DNA from: Pseudonocardia ammonioxydans
GTDB lineage: Bacteria > Actinomycetota > Actinomycetes > Mycobacteriales > Pseudonocardiaceae
Assembly: GCF_900115005.1 (NCBI RefSeq)
Contig: NZ_FOUY01000002.1
Location: 330,162-394,161, forward strand
Reading direction: 5' to 3'
DNA: 64,000 nt
This document shows, piece after piece, positions 56,569 through 64,000 of this stretch. Below the pieces are notes generated by a model, which searched no databases, was not told where the DNA came from, and worked only from the letters and a program-made list of their open reading frames with translations. Positions within the stretch are counted from its first letter, which is position 1. The number at the start of each line of letters is the position of its first letter. A program made the position numbers and the translations under genes.

Positions 56569-59361
56569 TCAGGCGACGCCGGAGTCGCTGGTCTGCGGAC
56601 CGGCCGCCTGCGGGTCGTCGATCTTGTACCCGGCCGCGGCCTCGGCCGCGGTCTCGGACTTGACCAGACCCTGCTTGGCCAGCGCCGACAGCGCGCCGAC
56701 CACGATGGACTCGGCGTCCACCGCGAAGTGCCGCCGCACGGCCGGGCGGGTGTCGGACAGGCCGAACCCGTCGGTGCCCAGGGACAGGAACGGGGCGGGG
56801 GACCACTGGCGGATCTGGTCCGGGACCGCCCGCATCCAGTCGGAGACGGCGACAACCGGGGCGTCGGCGTGGTCGCCCCCGCTCAGCGTCGTCGTCACGT
56901 ACGGCACGACCGGGTCGGCGCCCGGCGCGAGCAGGTTCGCCCGCTCGGCCTCGACGCCGTCGCGGCGCAGCTCGCCCCAGGAGGTCACCGACCAGACCTC
57001 GGCCCGGACGTCCCACTCGTCGTTCAGCATCGTCTGCGCGGTCAGCGCCCACGGCATCGCGACGCCGGAGGCCAGCAGCCGCACGACCGGGCCGTTGCCC
57101 TCCGGCGCGGCGGCGTAGCGGTACATGCCGCGCAGGATCCCGTCGGTGTCGACGCCGTCGGGCTCGGCCGGCTGGACGTAGGGCTCGTTGTAGACGGTCA
57201 GGTAGTAGATGACGTTCTCGGCGTCCTCGCCGACCATGCGGCGCAGACCGTCCTTGACGATGTGGGCGACCTCGTAGGAGAACGCCGGGTCGTAGGCGAC
57301 GACGGCCGGGTTGGTCGCGGCCAGGAGCAGCGAGTGGCCGTCGTTGTGCTGCAGGCCCTCACCGGTCAGCGTCGTGCGCCCGGCGGTGGCGCCGACCAGG
57401 AACCCGCGGGCCATCTGGTCCGCGGCGGCGTAGATGAAGTCACCGGTCCGCTGGAAGCCGAACATCGAGTAGAAGATGTAGACCGGGATCATCGGCTCGC
57501 CGTGCGTGGCGTACGACGTGCCCGCCGCGGTGAACGACCCGACCGAGCCGGCCTCGTTGATGCCCTCGTGCAGGATCTGGCCCTGCTCGGACTCGCGGTA
57601 GGCCAGCAGCAGCTCGGCGTCGACCGAGGTGTAGTTCTGCCCGTGCGGGTTGTAGATCTTCTGGGTCGGGAACATCGAGTCGATCCCGAAGGTCCGGGCC
57701 TCGTCCGGGATGATCGGCACGAACCGGCCGCCGATCTCGGAGTCCTTGACCAGCTCGCGCAGCAGCCGGACGAACGCCATCGTCGTGGCGACCTCCTGCT
57801 TGCCCGAGCCCTTCTTGAGGATGTCGTAGACCTTGTCGCCGGGCAGCACGAGCGCCTTGGAGCCCGACCGGCGCGAGGGGATCGGCCCGCCCAGCTGGCG
57901 GCGGCGCTCCTTGAGGTACTGGATGGCGTCGTCGTCCTCGCCGGGGTGGTAGTACGGCGGCAGGTACGGGTCGGCCTCGAGCTGGGCGTCGGGGATCGGG
58001 ATGCGCTGCTCGTCGCGGAACTGCTTGAGGTCGTCGAGCGTCAGCTTCTTCATCTGGTGGGTGGCGTTGCGGCCCGCGAAGTGCGTGCCCAGGCCGTACC
58101 CCTTGATGGTCTTCGCGAGGATGACGGTCGGCTGGCCGTGGTGCGCGGTCGCGGCGGCGTAGGCGGCGTGCACCTTGCGGTAGTCGTGCCCGCCGCGCTT
58201 GAGCTTCCAGATGTCGGCGTCGCTCATCGGGTCGACCATGGCCTTGGTGCGCGGGTCGCGGCCGAAGAAGTGGTCGCGGACGTAGGCGCCGTCGTTGGCC
58301 TTGTAGGTCTGGTAGTCGCCGTCCGGCGTGGTGTTCATCAGGTTGATCAGCGCGCCGTCCCGGTCGGCGTGCAGCAGGGCGTCCCACTCACGGCCCCAGA
58401 CGACCTTGATCACGTTCCAGCCGGCGCCCCGGAAGAAGGCCTCCAGCTCCTGGATGATCTTCCCGTTGCCGCGGACCGGGCCGTCGAGGCGCTGCAGGTT
58501 GCAGTTGATGACGAAGTTGAGGTTGTCCAGGCCCTCGTTCGCCGCGACGTGGATCATGCCGCGGGACTCCGGCTCGTCCATCTCGCCGTCGCCGAGGAAC
58601 GCCCAGACCTGCTGCTGGGAGGTGTCGGAGATGCCGCGGTCGTCGAGGTACCGGTTGAACCGGGCCTGCATGATCGCGTTCATCGGGCCGATGCCCATGG
58701 AGACCGTGGGGAACTCCCAGAAGTCCGGCATGAGGCGCGGGTGCGGGTAGGACGGCAGGCCACCGCCCGGGCCGGCGTGGGAGAGCTCCTGGCGGAACCC
58801 GTCGAGGCGGTCCTCGGACATCCGGCCCTCGAGGTAGGCACGCGCGTAGATGCCGGGGGAGGCGTGGCCCTGGATGTAGATCTGGTCGCCGCCGCCGGGG
58901 TGGTCCTTGCCGCGGAAGAAGTGGTTGAAGCCGACCTCGTAGAGCGTCGCGGAGGAGGCGTAGGACGAGATGTGCCCGCCGACCCCGATGCCCGGCCGCT
59001 GGGCGCGGTGCACGGTCATCGCCGCGTTCCAGCGCAGCCAGCGCCGGTAGGTGCGCTCGACCTCCTCGTCACCGGGGAACCAGGGCTCCCGCTCGGTGGC
59101 GATGGTGTTGACGTAGTCGGTCGTGGTCAGCGCCGGGACCCCGACGCGCTTCTCACGGGCCCGCTGCAGCATGGTCAGCATCAGGTACCGGGCGCGCTGC
59201 TGACCGGCGTTGTCCAGGACCGCGTCGAAGGACTCCAGCCACTCGGCCGTCTCCTCCGGGTCGATGTCCGGGAGGTGGGACGCGAGCCCGTCCCGGATGA
59301 TGTTGACGCGGCGCGGCTCCCCACTGTCGGTGCTGCCGGCCCTGCTGCTCTGCGCGGTCAA
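56569..59361 (-). CDS. aceE: Pyruvate dehydrogenase E1 component, homodimeric
   Basis: Decarboxylates pyruvate with thiamine diphosphate and acetylates E2. 930 residues, the length of mycobacterial AceE. The ThDP fold [10 protein letters not shown] plus N (about residues 250-280), [16 protein letters not shown] and the C-terminal transketolase domain are all present. TTG at 59361 is chosen because GGGAG lies 5 bases upstream; no ATG fits, and GTG 59466 would add a low-complexity stretch. It feeds acetyl-CoA to the nearby FAS-II genes. Confidence 0.95.
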   Translation of the reverse strand: MTAQSSRAGSTDSGEPRRVNIIRDGLASHLPDIDPEETAEWLESFDAVLDNAGQQRARYLMLTMLQRAREKRVGVPALTTTDYVNTIATEREPWFPGDEEVERTYRRWLRWNAAMTVHRAQRPGIGVGGHISSYASSATLYEVGFNHFFRGKDHPGGGDQIYIQGHASPGIYARAYLEGRMSEDRLDGFRQELSHAGPGGGLPSYPHPRLMPDFWEFPTVSMGIGPMNAIMQARFNRYLDDRGISDTSQQQVWAFLGDGEMDEPESRGMIHVAANEGLDNLNFVINCNLQRLDGPVRGNGKIIQELEAFFRGAGWNVIKVVWGREWDALLHADRDGALINLMNTTPDGDYQTYKANDGAYVRDHFFGRDPRTKAMVDPMSDADIWKLKRGGHDYRKVHAAYAAATAHHGQPTVILAKTIKGYGLGTHFAGRNATHQMKKLTLDDLKQFRDEQRIPIPDAQLEADPYLPPYYHPGEDDDAIQYLKERRRQLGGPIPSRRSGSKALVLPGDKVYDILKKGSGKQEVATTMAFVRLLRELVKDSEIGGRFVPIIPDEARTFGIDSMFPTQKIYNPHGQNYTSVDAELLLAYRESEQGQILHEGINEAGSVGSFTAAGTSYATHGEPMIPVYIFYSMFGFQRTGDFIYAAADQMARGFLVGATAGRTTLTGEGLQHNDGHSLLLAATNPAVVAYDPAFSYEVAHIVKDGLRRMVGEDAENVIYYLTVYNEPYVQPAEPDGVDTDGILRGMYRYAAAPEGNGPVVRLLASGVAMPWALTAQTMLNDEWDVRAEVWSVTSWGELRRDGVEAERANLLAPGADPVVPYVTTTLSGGDHADAPVVAVSDWMRAVPDQIRQWSPAPFLSLGTDGFGLSDTRPAVRRHFAVDAESIVVGALSALAKQGLVKSETAAEAAAGYKIDDPQAAGPQTSDSGVA

Positions 59362-59754
59362 GGGTTCTCCCTGCCTGGTCCGTCGGTGGCCGGGATCGCC
59401 CGGCCCTGCTTCCGCACGCCCGCGTCCGTGCCCGGCCGCCCCCGGGGTCGGCGGGGCGGTGGTCACGGTGCGCCCGACCGGGGTCGAGCGGGCGTGATGG
59501 CCCCCATCGTGCCCCTTCCGGCGCGGGCCCGAAACTCGCGTCCCACGTGGAAGGACCCGGCTTGCGGTGCGTGCGGGCGAGGATAGGTACTACTCGTACG
59601 TAACTGAACGTGGGCTGCCGCTCCCGGGCGAGGCAGTTGCATCCGGTCGTGCCCACGTGATCCGATGCCCCATCCGATTTCGCGGCAGGGGTGGCGCCCG
59701 CGCGCGGAACCGATGACGATGGTCTGCGTGAGCAGCGTGAAAGGGGAACGAGTG
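59362..59754. promoter_or_regulatory. Divergent region aceE / DUF3052 gene
   Basis: 393 bp without a gene. An AT-richer patch (59583-59606, GATAGGTACTACTCGTACGTAACT) is the probable core promoter region. On the minus strand it offers a TATCC-type -10 for aceE, which would leave a 5' leader of about 210 nt. No further element is clear. Confidence 0.4.
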
Positions 59755-60186
59755 GTGACCGCGGCTGATGCCGGTGCGTCCGACATCGCGGGGAAGCTCG
59801 GCATCGAGCCGGGCATGATCGTCCAGGAGCTGGGATACGACACCGACGTCGACGATCAGGTCAGAGAGGCCGTCGAGGAGACGATCGGTGAGGAACTGCT
59901 CGACGAGGACGCCCAGGAGGTCATCGACGTCGTCCTCCTGTGGTTCCGCGACGGCGACGGTGACCTCGTCGACACCCTCGTCGACGCCCGCACCCCACTG
60001 GCCGACGACGGTGTGGTCTGGGTGCTGACACCCAAGACCGGCCGTGACGGTCACCTCGAACCGTCGGAGATCGCGGAGGCGGCCCCGACCGCCGGACTGT
60101 CCCAGACGTCCAACGCGACCCTCGGCGACGACTGGGTCGGGTCCAAGCTCGTCCCGCCGAAACAGGGGAAGGGCGGCAAACGCTGA
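59755..60186 (+). CDS. DUF3052 family protein (Rv2239c-like)
   Basis: 143 residues (VTAADAGASDIAGKLGIEPGMIVQELGYDTDVDDQVREAVEE), acidic and globular; the family is actinobacterial and of unknown function. It sits between aceE and ahpE as in M. tuberculosis. GTG at 59755 has AAGGGGA 7 bases upstream; GTG 59752 and 59728 are in frame. ahpE follows with a 4-bp overlap. Confidence 0.88.
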   Translation: MTAADAGASDIAGKLGIEPGMIVQELGYDTDVDDQVREAVEETIGEELLDEDAQEVIDVVLLWFRDGDGDLVDTLVDARTPLADDGVVWVLTPKTGRDGHLEPSEIAEAAPTAGLSQTSNATLGDDWVGSKLVPPKQGKGGKR

Positions 60187-60644
60187 GCGTCACCGCCGGA
60201 GCACCGGCACCGCCGTTCGCCCTGCCCGACCAGAACCGCTCTCCGGTGTCGCTGGAGTCGGTTCTCGGGTCGGGGCGTTCGGCGTTGCTGGTCTTCTACC
60301 CGTTCGCGTTCTCCGGGATCTGCGGGGGCGAGCTCTCCGCTGTCCAGGAGTCCGTCGGGGACTTCCAGAACTCCGCGACGCAGGTCCTGGCGATCTCCTG
60401 CGACCCGACCTTCGCGTTGGGCGCCTGGGCGTCGTCGGCCGGCTTCACGTTCCCGTTGCTGTCGGACTTCTGGCCGCACGGGGCCGTGGCCTCGGACTAC
60501 GGGATCTTCAACGCCGACAAGGGGATGGCGCTGCGCGGGACGTTCCTCGTGCAGCCGGACGGGATCGTCTCGTTCGCCGAGGTGAACCAGCCCGGGGAGC
60601 CCCGGGACCAGGACGGGTGGCGGCGCGCGCTCGCGGCCGTGTGA
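60183..60644 (+). CDS. ahpE: Peroxiredoxin AhpE (probable CTG start)
   Basis: Reduces hydrogen peroxide and peroxynitrite. The peroxidatic Cys is in FAFSGICGGEL, and FPLLSDFWPHGAV is the AhpE signature. No ATG/GTG/TTG exists at the expected place. The family N-terminus (V-GA-AP-F-L-DQN, as in AhpE) begins immediately after CTG at 60183, which overlaps the upstream TGA and follows AAGGG by 9 bases. GTG at 60246 would remove the first strand. Length from CTG: 153 residues, like M. tuberculosis AhpE. Confidence 0.85.
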   Translation: MSVTAGAPAPPFALPDQNRSPVSLESVLGSGRSALLVFYPFAFSGICGGELSAVQESVGDFQNSATQVLAISCDPTFALGAWASSAGFTFPLLSDFWPHGAVASDYGIFNADKGMALRGTFLVQPDGIVSFAEVNQPGEPRDQDGWRRALAAV

Positions 60645-60669
60645 GACTGTCACGGTCTCGTTCGAGTCG

Positions 60670-60744
60670 GGGCGCGTAGCTCAGCGGGAGAGCACTCGGT
60701 TTACACCCGAGCGGTCGCAGGTTCGATCCCTGCCGCGCCCACCA
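60670..60744 (+). tRNA. tRNA-Val (anticodon TAC)
   Basis: Acceptor GGGCGCG/CGCGCCC, D-arm GCTC-AGCGGGA-GAGC, anticodon stem ACTCGG/CCGAGC with loop containing TAC, T-arm with GTTCGATCC, and encoded CCA at 60742-60744. TAC reads GUA and so Val. It is the likely integration site of the adjacent element. Confidence 0.95.
60720..60744. other. Probable attachment site (attL) at the tRNA-Val 3' end
   Basis: An integrase gene starts 90 bp after the tRNA 3' end and reads away from it, the usual arrangement for elements that use a tRNA 3' half as attB. The second copy (attR) is not in the window, so the boundaries of the core are not proven. Confidence 0.55.
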
Positions 60745-60834
60745 CGTCCGACCAGGTAGTTCGTTGGTCAGGCCCGCTCAGCGCGGGCGTGTCGTGACAT
60801 CAAACGTGACGCGAACGGCCCCTATCGTGCTGTC

Positions 60835-62619
60835 ATGGCGACCAGGAAGGGCAGCCGGAAGCGGCCCCGCGGAGGGATCGATGCGCTGCCCAGCGGAGGC
60901 CTGCGAGTGCGTGTCTATGCAGGCTTCGATGCTGTCACCCGGCGCCGCCACTACCTGACAGAGATCATCCCGGCAGGGCCCCGGGCGGAGATTCTAGCCG
61001 AGGCCGCCCGCACCCGGATGCTGAACGAGGTCGACGAGCGCCGGAGCCCCCGAACTTCTGCCACGGTGAACCAGCTGCTGGATCGCTACCTCGAGATGAT
61101 CGACGTGAGCGCCTCTACACACCTGATGTACGCGCGGTATCTGGACAAGCACGTCCGGCCGTTCGTTGGGAGCAAGAAGGCGGGTGCTCTGGGCCCGGAC
61201 GAACTGGACTCGCTCTATGCCGAGCTCCGTCGCTGCCGGGTCCATTGCAAGCCCCGCAGCAAGGTCGTCGATCATCGGACCCCGCGGCCGCATGAGTGCG
61301 ACGAGCGTTGCCGTCCGCATGTCTGTAAGCCTTTGTCGAACACGACGATCCGGCACGTTCACCACGTCCTCAGCGGCGCGTATAAGCGGGCTGTGCGCTG
61401 GCGGTGGGTGGCGACGAGCCCGGTGGTGCAGGCCGAGGTTCCCGCACCGAAGCCGCCGGATCCGCGGCCACCGACGCCTGCCGAGGCGGCGAAGCTGATT
61501 GAGGAGGCGTCTGCGGATCCGGACTGGGGTGCGTTGGTCTGGTTCACGATGACGACGGGGGCGCGCCGTGGCGAGGTGTGTGCGCTGCGCTGGCGCGACG
61601 TCGACCTCGACGGCCGGACCGTGCAGATCCGTCGGGCGATCGCCACGGACGGGCGTCGGAACCTGGTGGAGAAGGACACCAAGACCCATCAGCAGCGCCG
61701 GGTCACCCTCGATGAGGAGACGACCGCAGTGCTCGCGGAGCACAAGGCGCGGGCCGAGGAGGCTGCCGCTCAGCTCGGGCGAGAGCTGACCGGTGCGTCC
61801 TTCGTGTTCTCTCAGTCCGCGGACAGCAGCGCGTCCCTGGTGCCGTCGTCGGTCGGGCAGCGCTACACCCGGATGGCGAAGCGTCTCGGCCTCGAGACCC
61901 ACTTTCACGGCCTGCGGCACTACTCGGCGACCGAGCTGATCGCCGCCGGCATGGACATCCGCACGGTCGCAGGTCGTCTCGGCCACGGCGGCGGCGGGGT
62001 CACGACGCTGCGGGTCTATGCCGCCTGGCTGGCCGAGGCCGACCAACGCGCCGCGGCGGGGATCACCGCCCGGCTACCGGAAAGGCCGACGTCCGTGTCG
62101 GCGGTGGAACGTGCACGGACCGCGCCACGGTTGCCGTTCGAGAAGACGGCTGCGGCGATCCTGCGGAGGATCGAGGCGGGTGAGCTCTCGGAGGGCGAGT
62201 ATCTTCCGGCGATCAACAGGCTGGCTCGGGAGCACGAGGTCGGGGTCGGTACGGCGTACAAGGCTCTCGACTTGCTGCAGACCTGGGGCGTGGTCCGTAC
62301 TCGGGCGGGCGGAGGCGCTGTTGTTCTTGCGCCTGAGCAGCCGACCGAGCCCGCGGTCAACACCGCGGCGGTGCCTGACGAGAGGACGCCGCTTGCACCG
62401 CAGCGCCGTCTCCTCGATTTCGTCGTCCGGCGTCGTGGCTACGTGATTGCAGACTTCTCTGCGGAGGCCGATCCCGATGACGCCCCTGGGCTCCGTGAGC
62501 TGCTGGTGGGGGCAGTACGCCGCGACGGCCGCGATCCTTCTGAACTCGACGACTTCACGCTCGAGGTCTCGGACCCGGTGCTGAAGGAGCGGCTCAAGAC
62601 GTTCGTAGCGGCGCCCTGA
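60835..62619 (+). CDS. Tyrosine recombinase/integrase fused to a GntR-type HTH
   Basis: 594 residues. An N-terminal AP2/SAM-like arm region is followed by a core-binding domain containing a Cys/His-rich insert (RCRVHC, HECDERCRPHVC; about 137-165), a probable zinc site. The catalytic domain (about 215-405) shows Arg in TGARRGEVC, H-xx-R in HGLRH, His in LGHGGG and Tyr near TLRVYAAW. A GntR winged helix (about 433-500; EYLPAINRLAREHEVGVGTAYKALDLL) is joined at the C-terminus, then 90 unassigned residues. Codon use is less GC-biased than the core genes. Confidence 0.9.
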   Translation: MATRKGSRKRPRGGIDALPSGGLRVRVYAGFDAVTRRRHYLTEIIPAGPRAEILAEAARTRMLNEVDERRSPRTSATVNQLLDRYLEMIDVSASTHLMYARYLDKHVRPFVGSKKAGALGPDELDSLYAELRRCRVHCKPRSKVVDHRTPRPHECDERCRPHVCKPLSNTTIRHVHHVLSGAYKRAVRWRWVATSPVVQAEVPAPKPPDPRPPTPAEAAKLIEEASADPDWGALVWFTMTTGARRGEVCALRWRDVDLDGRTVQIRRAIATDGRRNLVEKDTKTHQQRRVTLDEETTAVLAEHKARAEEAAAQLGRELTGASFVFSQSADSSASLVPSSVGQRYTRMAKRLGLETHFHGLRHYSATELIAAGMDIRTVAGRLGHGGGGVTTLRVYAAWLAEADQRAAAGITARLPERPTSVSAVERARTAPRLPFEKTAAAILRRIEAGELSEGEYLPAINRLAREHEVGVGTAYKALDLLQTWGVVRTRAGGGAVVLAPEQPTEPAVNTAAVPDERTPLAPQRRLLDFVVRRRGYVIADFSAEADPDDAPGLRELLVGAVRRDGRDPSELDDFTLEVSDPVLKERLKTFVAAP

Positions 62620-63104
62620 AGGCCGTCAATCCCGCTGGTCGGCCGGCGGAGCATGCAGAGCACAGCGTCGGTCACGGGGTGCGCCGTGAGCCTGGGGTCC
62701 CCGTATTCGTGGTGTCGACGGACCCAGGCGTCAAGATCGAACAGCCGGTCGACCAGATCGTCGGACGAAATGTCAGGCGGAACTTCGTCGAGGAGTATCT
62801 CCGACCGACTGCGCGTCGCGTCTTCGTGCTCCCCGAGGGCGTCGGCCAGCGCGCGCCGGCTCGTGCCCGCGGCCAGCTCAACTCGGACCGCCGAGGCCAG
62901 CACGTCCTGCGCATGGCGCATGAGCTGAATCGCGTCGTCGAGGAGAACTCCGGGCAACAGCACTGCCGGCGACCCTGTGGGGACCATGCCCCGCGCGAAG
63001 GCCGATGTCACGCGGGCCGTCTCAGCCAGCCGCAGCTCGGCCGAGGCGGCGGGATGGCTGTTCGGTAGGAGCCCCGGTAGGTACCGGCGGTGGGTGTCGC
63101 CCAT
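62439..63104 (-). CDS. Hypothetical protein of the integrated element, overlapping the integrase gene tail to tail
   Basis: 221 residues. The first 155 or so look like a real helical protein (AETARVTSAFARGMVPTG, DDAIQLMRHAQDVLASAVRVEL, RRALADALGEHED). The last about 60 residues are Ser/Arg-rich and antisense to the integrase gene over 181 bp, so the native stop may have been lost. No family recognised. ATG at 63104. Confidence 0.6.
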   Translation of the reverse strand: MGDTHRRYLPGLLPNSHPAASAELRLAETARVTSAFARGMVPTGSPAVLLPGVLLDDAIQLMRHAQDVLASAVRVELAAGTSRRALADALGEHEDATRSRSEILLDEVPPDISSDDLVDRLFDLDAWVRRHHEYGDPRLTAHPVTDAVLCMLRRPTSGIDGLQGAATNVLSRSFSTGSETSSVKSSSSEGSRPSRRTAPTSSSRSPGASSGSASAEKSAIT

Positions 63105-63428
63105 GGCGAGGACGGTAGGCGGTTCTCACGACTGTGTGGGGCTCGTGGCGTGAGCCTGTGGACAACTCGAAAGCGAGGGCGGCAGAGCCGCCGCGGACCG
63201 GCGTAGGCCGGGCTGCCCTGACCGGTGGGCCGCTTACTCCGCCCGGTCTCACGGTCCAGGGTGCTGCGCATCGGCTGCGCCGACGGCCTGCGGCCGCCCG
63301 TGACCGCGAGCCTCGCCGGGCGGAGTCGGGCGCGGAGGACAGGGGCGGGCGCTTCGCACCGCGCCCCGCTACCGGCCCACCAACTTCAAAGCTCACCGGG
63401 CTGGTTCCACCGACCGAGGGAGCCCGTC
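63105..63428. other. Intergenic region within the integrated element
   Basis: 324 bp between divergent genes. GC-rich, with several short inverted repeats (around 63201-63215 and 63275-63300), but no clear gene or promoter. Confidence 0.35.
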
Positions 63429-63698
63429 ATGCCGAAGCCCGTCAACCACGAGGAGAACCATAACGAGACCATCCTCGGGCGACCGATCGTCCGCCGGGTT
63501 CACAGCGGAGGGCTCGCCCAACGGCAGTGCCCGACCTGCGGGCGTCCTGAGCCGGTCCAGGAGCCGAGCATCGGCCTGCAGGCCATGCCGGATCCCGTCA
63601 CGGACGTCGTGCCTGATGCGGCGGCCATCAGGAGCGCGTTCCGCGCGTTGGCGCTGCTTAGAGATAGTTTCAGAATGAGCTCGGCGTGTCTGCTGTAG
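63429..63698 (+). pseudogene. Small CPTC zinc-finger-like protein, C-terminus broken by an IS
   Basis: The frame MPKPVNHEENHNETILG... has a strong GGGAG ribosome site and a CPTCG motif near residue 35, as in the small DNA-binding or nucleotide-handling proteins of actinobacterial elements. About residue 77 the reading frame runs into an IS end (63662) and stops 12 codons later. The original C-terminus and its function are lost from view. Confidence 0.55.
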
Positions 63699-64000
63699 AC
63701 ACTCGCTGGGCTGCGGCAGAGTCGCTCGACATGGCTGCCGATCTTGTTCCTGACTCGTTGTGGGAGCGCGTGGAGCCGCTGCTTCCAGTTCGTCCACCGC
63801 GCCGGTACCGGTTCCCCGGGCGCAGGCCGGTCGACGACCGGACTGCGCTGCGCGGGATCATGTACGTGCTGCGCAACGGGATCAGCTGGAGCCAGCTCCC
63901 GACCGCCGCGTTCGGCGTCTCGGGGGTGACGTGCTGGCGGCGGATGCGGGACTGGACCGAAGCCGGAGTGTGGCCGGCGCTGCATGAGCTGTTGCTGGCC
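63662..64000 (+). mobile_element. IS5-family insertion sequence (5' part, right end outside window)
   Basis: The sequence changes at 63662 (AGATAGTTTCAGAATGAGC) into a transposase gene. TTAG at 63658-63661 fits the YTAR target preferred by IS5-type elements and may be the duplicated target. The other end and its target copy lie outside the window. Confidence 0.65.
63731..64000 (+). CDS. IS5-family transposase (N-terminal part, cut by window end)
   Basis: 90 residues are visible (MAADLVPDSLWERVEPLLPV..., WRRMRDWTEAGVWPALHELLL), the typical N-terminal DUF4096 domain of IS5-type DDE transposases. The catalytic part is beyond the window. An in-frame GTG at 63686 inside the IS end is an alternative start. 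Confidence 0.85.
   Translation, partial: MAADLVPDSLWERVEPLLPVRPPRRYRFPGRRPVDDRTALRGIMYVLRNGISWSQLPTAAFGVSGVTCWRRMRDWTEAGVWPALHELLLA

Noticed and set aside
60246..60644. Shorter ahpE starting at GTG 60246
   Set aside because: It would remove the conserved first 21 residues of the peroxiredoxin fold, which are encoded in frame just upstream.
62600..64000. Second attachment site (attR) of the integrated element
   Set aside because: I could not find another copy of the tRNA-Val 3' end in the remaining window, so the element must extend beyond it.

Overview
The window is a stretch of very GC-rich actinobacterial chromosome. About half the genes start at GTG, one at TTG and apparently one at CTG, and many promoters look leaderless (a TAnnnT -10 box 5-9 nt before the start codon). 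Several gene blocks match Mycobacterium and Streptomyces gene order, so a mycolic-acid-lineage or Pseudonocardiales organism (Pseudonocardia-like) is my best guess. The genus is inferred from memory of families and synteny, not from a search.

Layout. (1) 1-9.9 kb, respiration and nitrogen: a LysR regulator cut by the window edge, a succinate dehydrogenase operon of the cytochrome b558 type (sdhCAB), a convergent NADP-type glutamate dehydrogenase, then a second, different succinate dehydrogenase operon like mycobacterial Sdh1. (2) 9.9-15.5 kb, housekeeping and unknown genes: two alpha/beta hydrolases, an S9 peptidase, a CxxC thioredoxin-fold-like protein and a DUF1990 protein. (3) 15.7-21.4 kb, a signalling island: a STAS protein lacking the usual phospho-serine, a stand-alone CheB methylesterase, a CheR-coiled-coil-PAS hybrid, an ANTAR-like/AraC fusion and a GAF-ANTAR protein, with no receptor gene in sight. 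(4) 22.3-29.4 kb, glutamate uptake: gluABCD transporter, the divergent GluR-GluK two-component system and an orphan TAXI binding lipoprotein, with a cluster of 41-bp palindromic repeats in between.

(5) 29.6-44.5 kb, a block matching the M. tuberculosis Rv2733c-Rv2718c order: miaB, a membrane protein, a DUF349 protein, an extradiol-dioxygenase-like protein, miaA, dapF, hflX, a secreted/anchored protein, lexA, a divergent LexA-linked small membrane protein (position of Rv2719c/DivS), nrdR, then the B12-dependent ribonucleotide reductase nrdJ. Candidate SOS and NrdR boxes are visible. (6) 44.7-49.8 kb, small enzymes and unknowns (Nudix, transglutaminase-like, metallo-beta-lactamase fold, DUF3145). 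(7) 49.9-60.6 kb, fatty-acid and acetyl-CoA block: fabF, acpP, fabH, fabD and the activator fasR on the minus strand, then a pirin, a cold-shock protein, aceE, a DUF3052 protein and ahpE. Pyruvate dehydrogenase E1 supplies acetyl-CoA next to the FAS-II genes that consume it.

(8) 60.7-64 kb, mobile DNA: a tRNA-Val(TAC) that appears to serve as the attachment site for an integrated element with an unusual integrase-GntR fusion, a small unknown gene, a zinc-finger-like small gene broken by an IS5-family insertion, and the start of that transposase at the window edge. The far end of the element lies outside the window.
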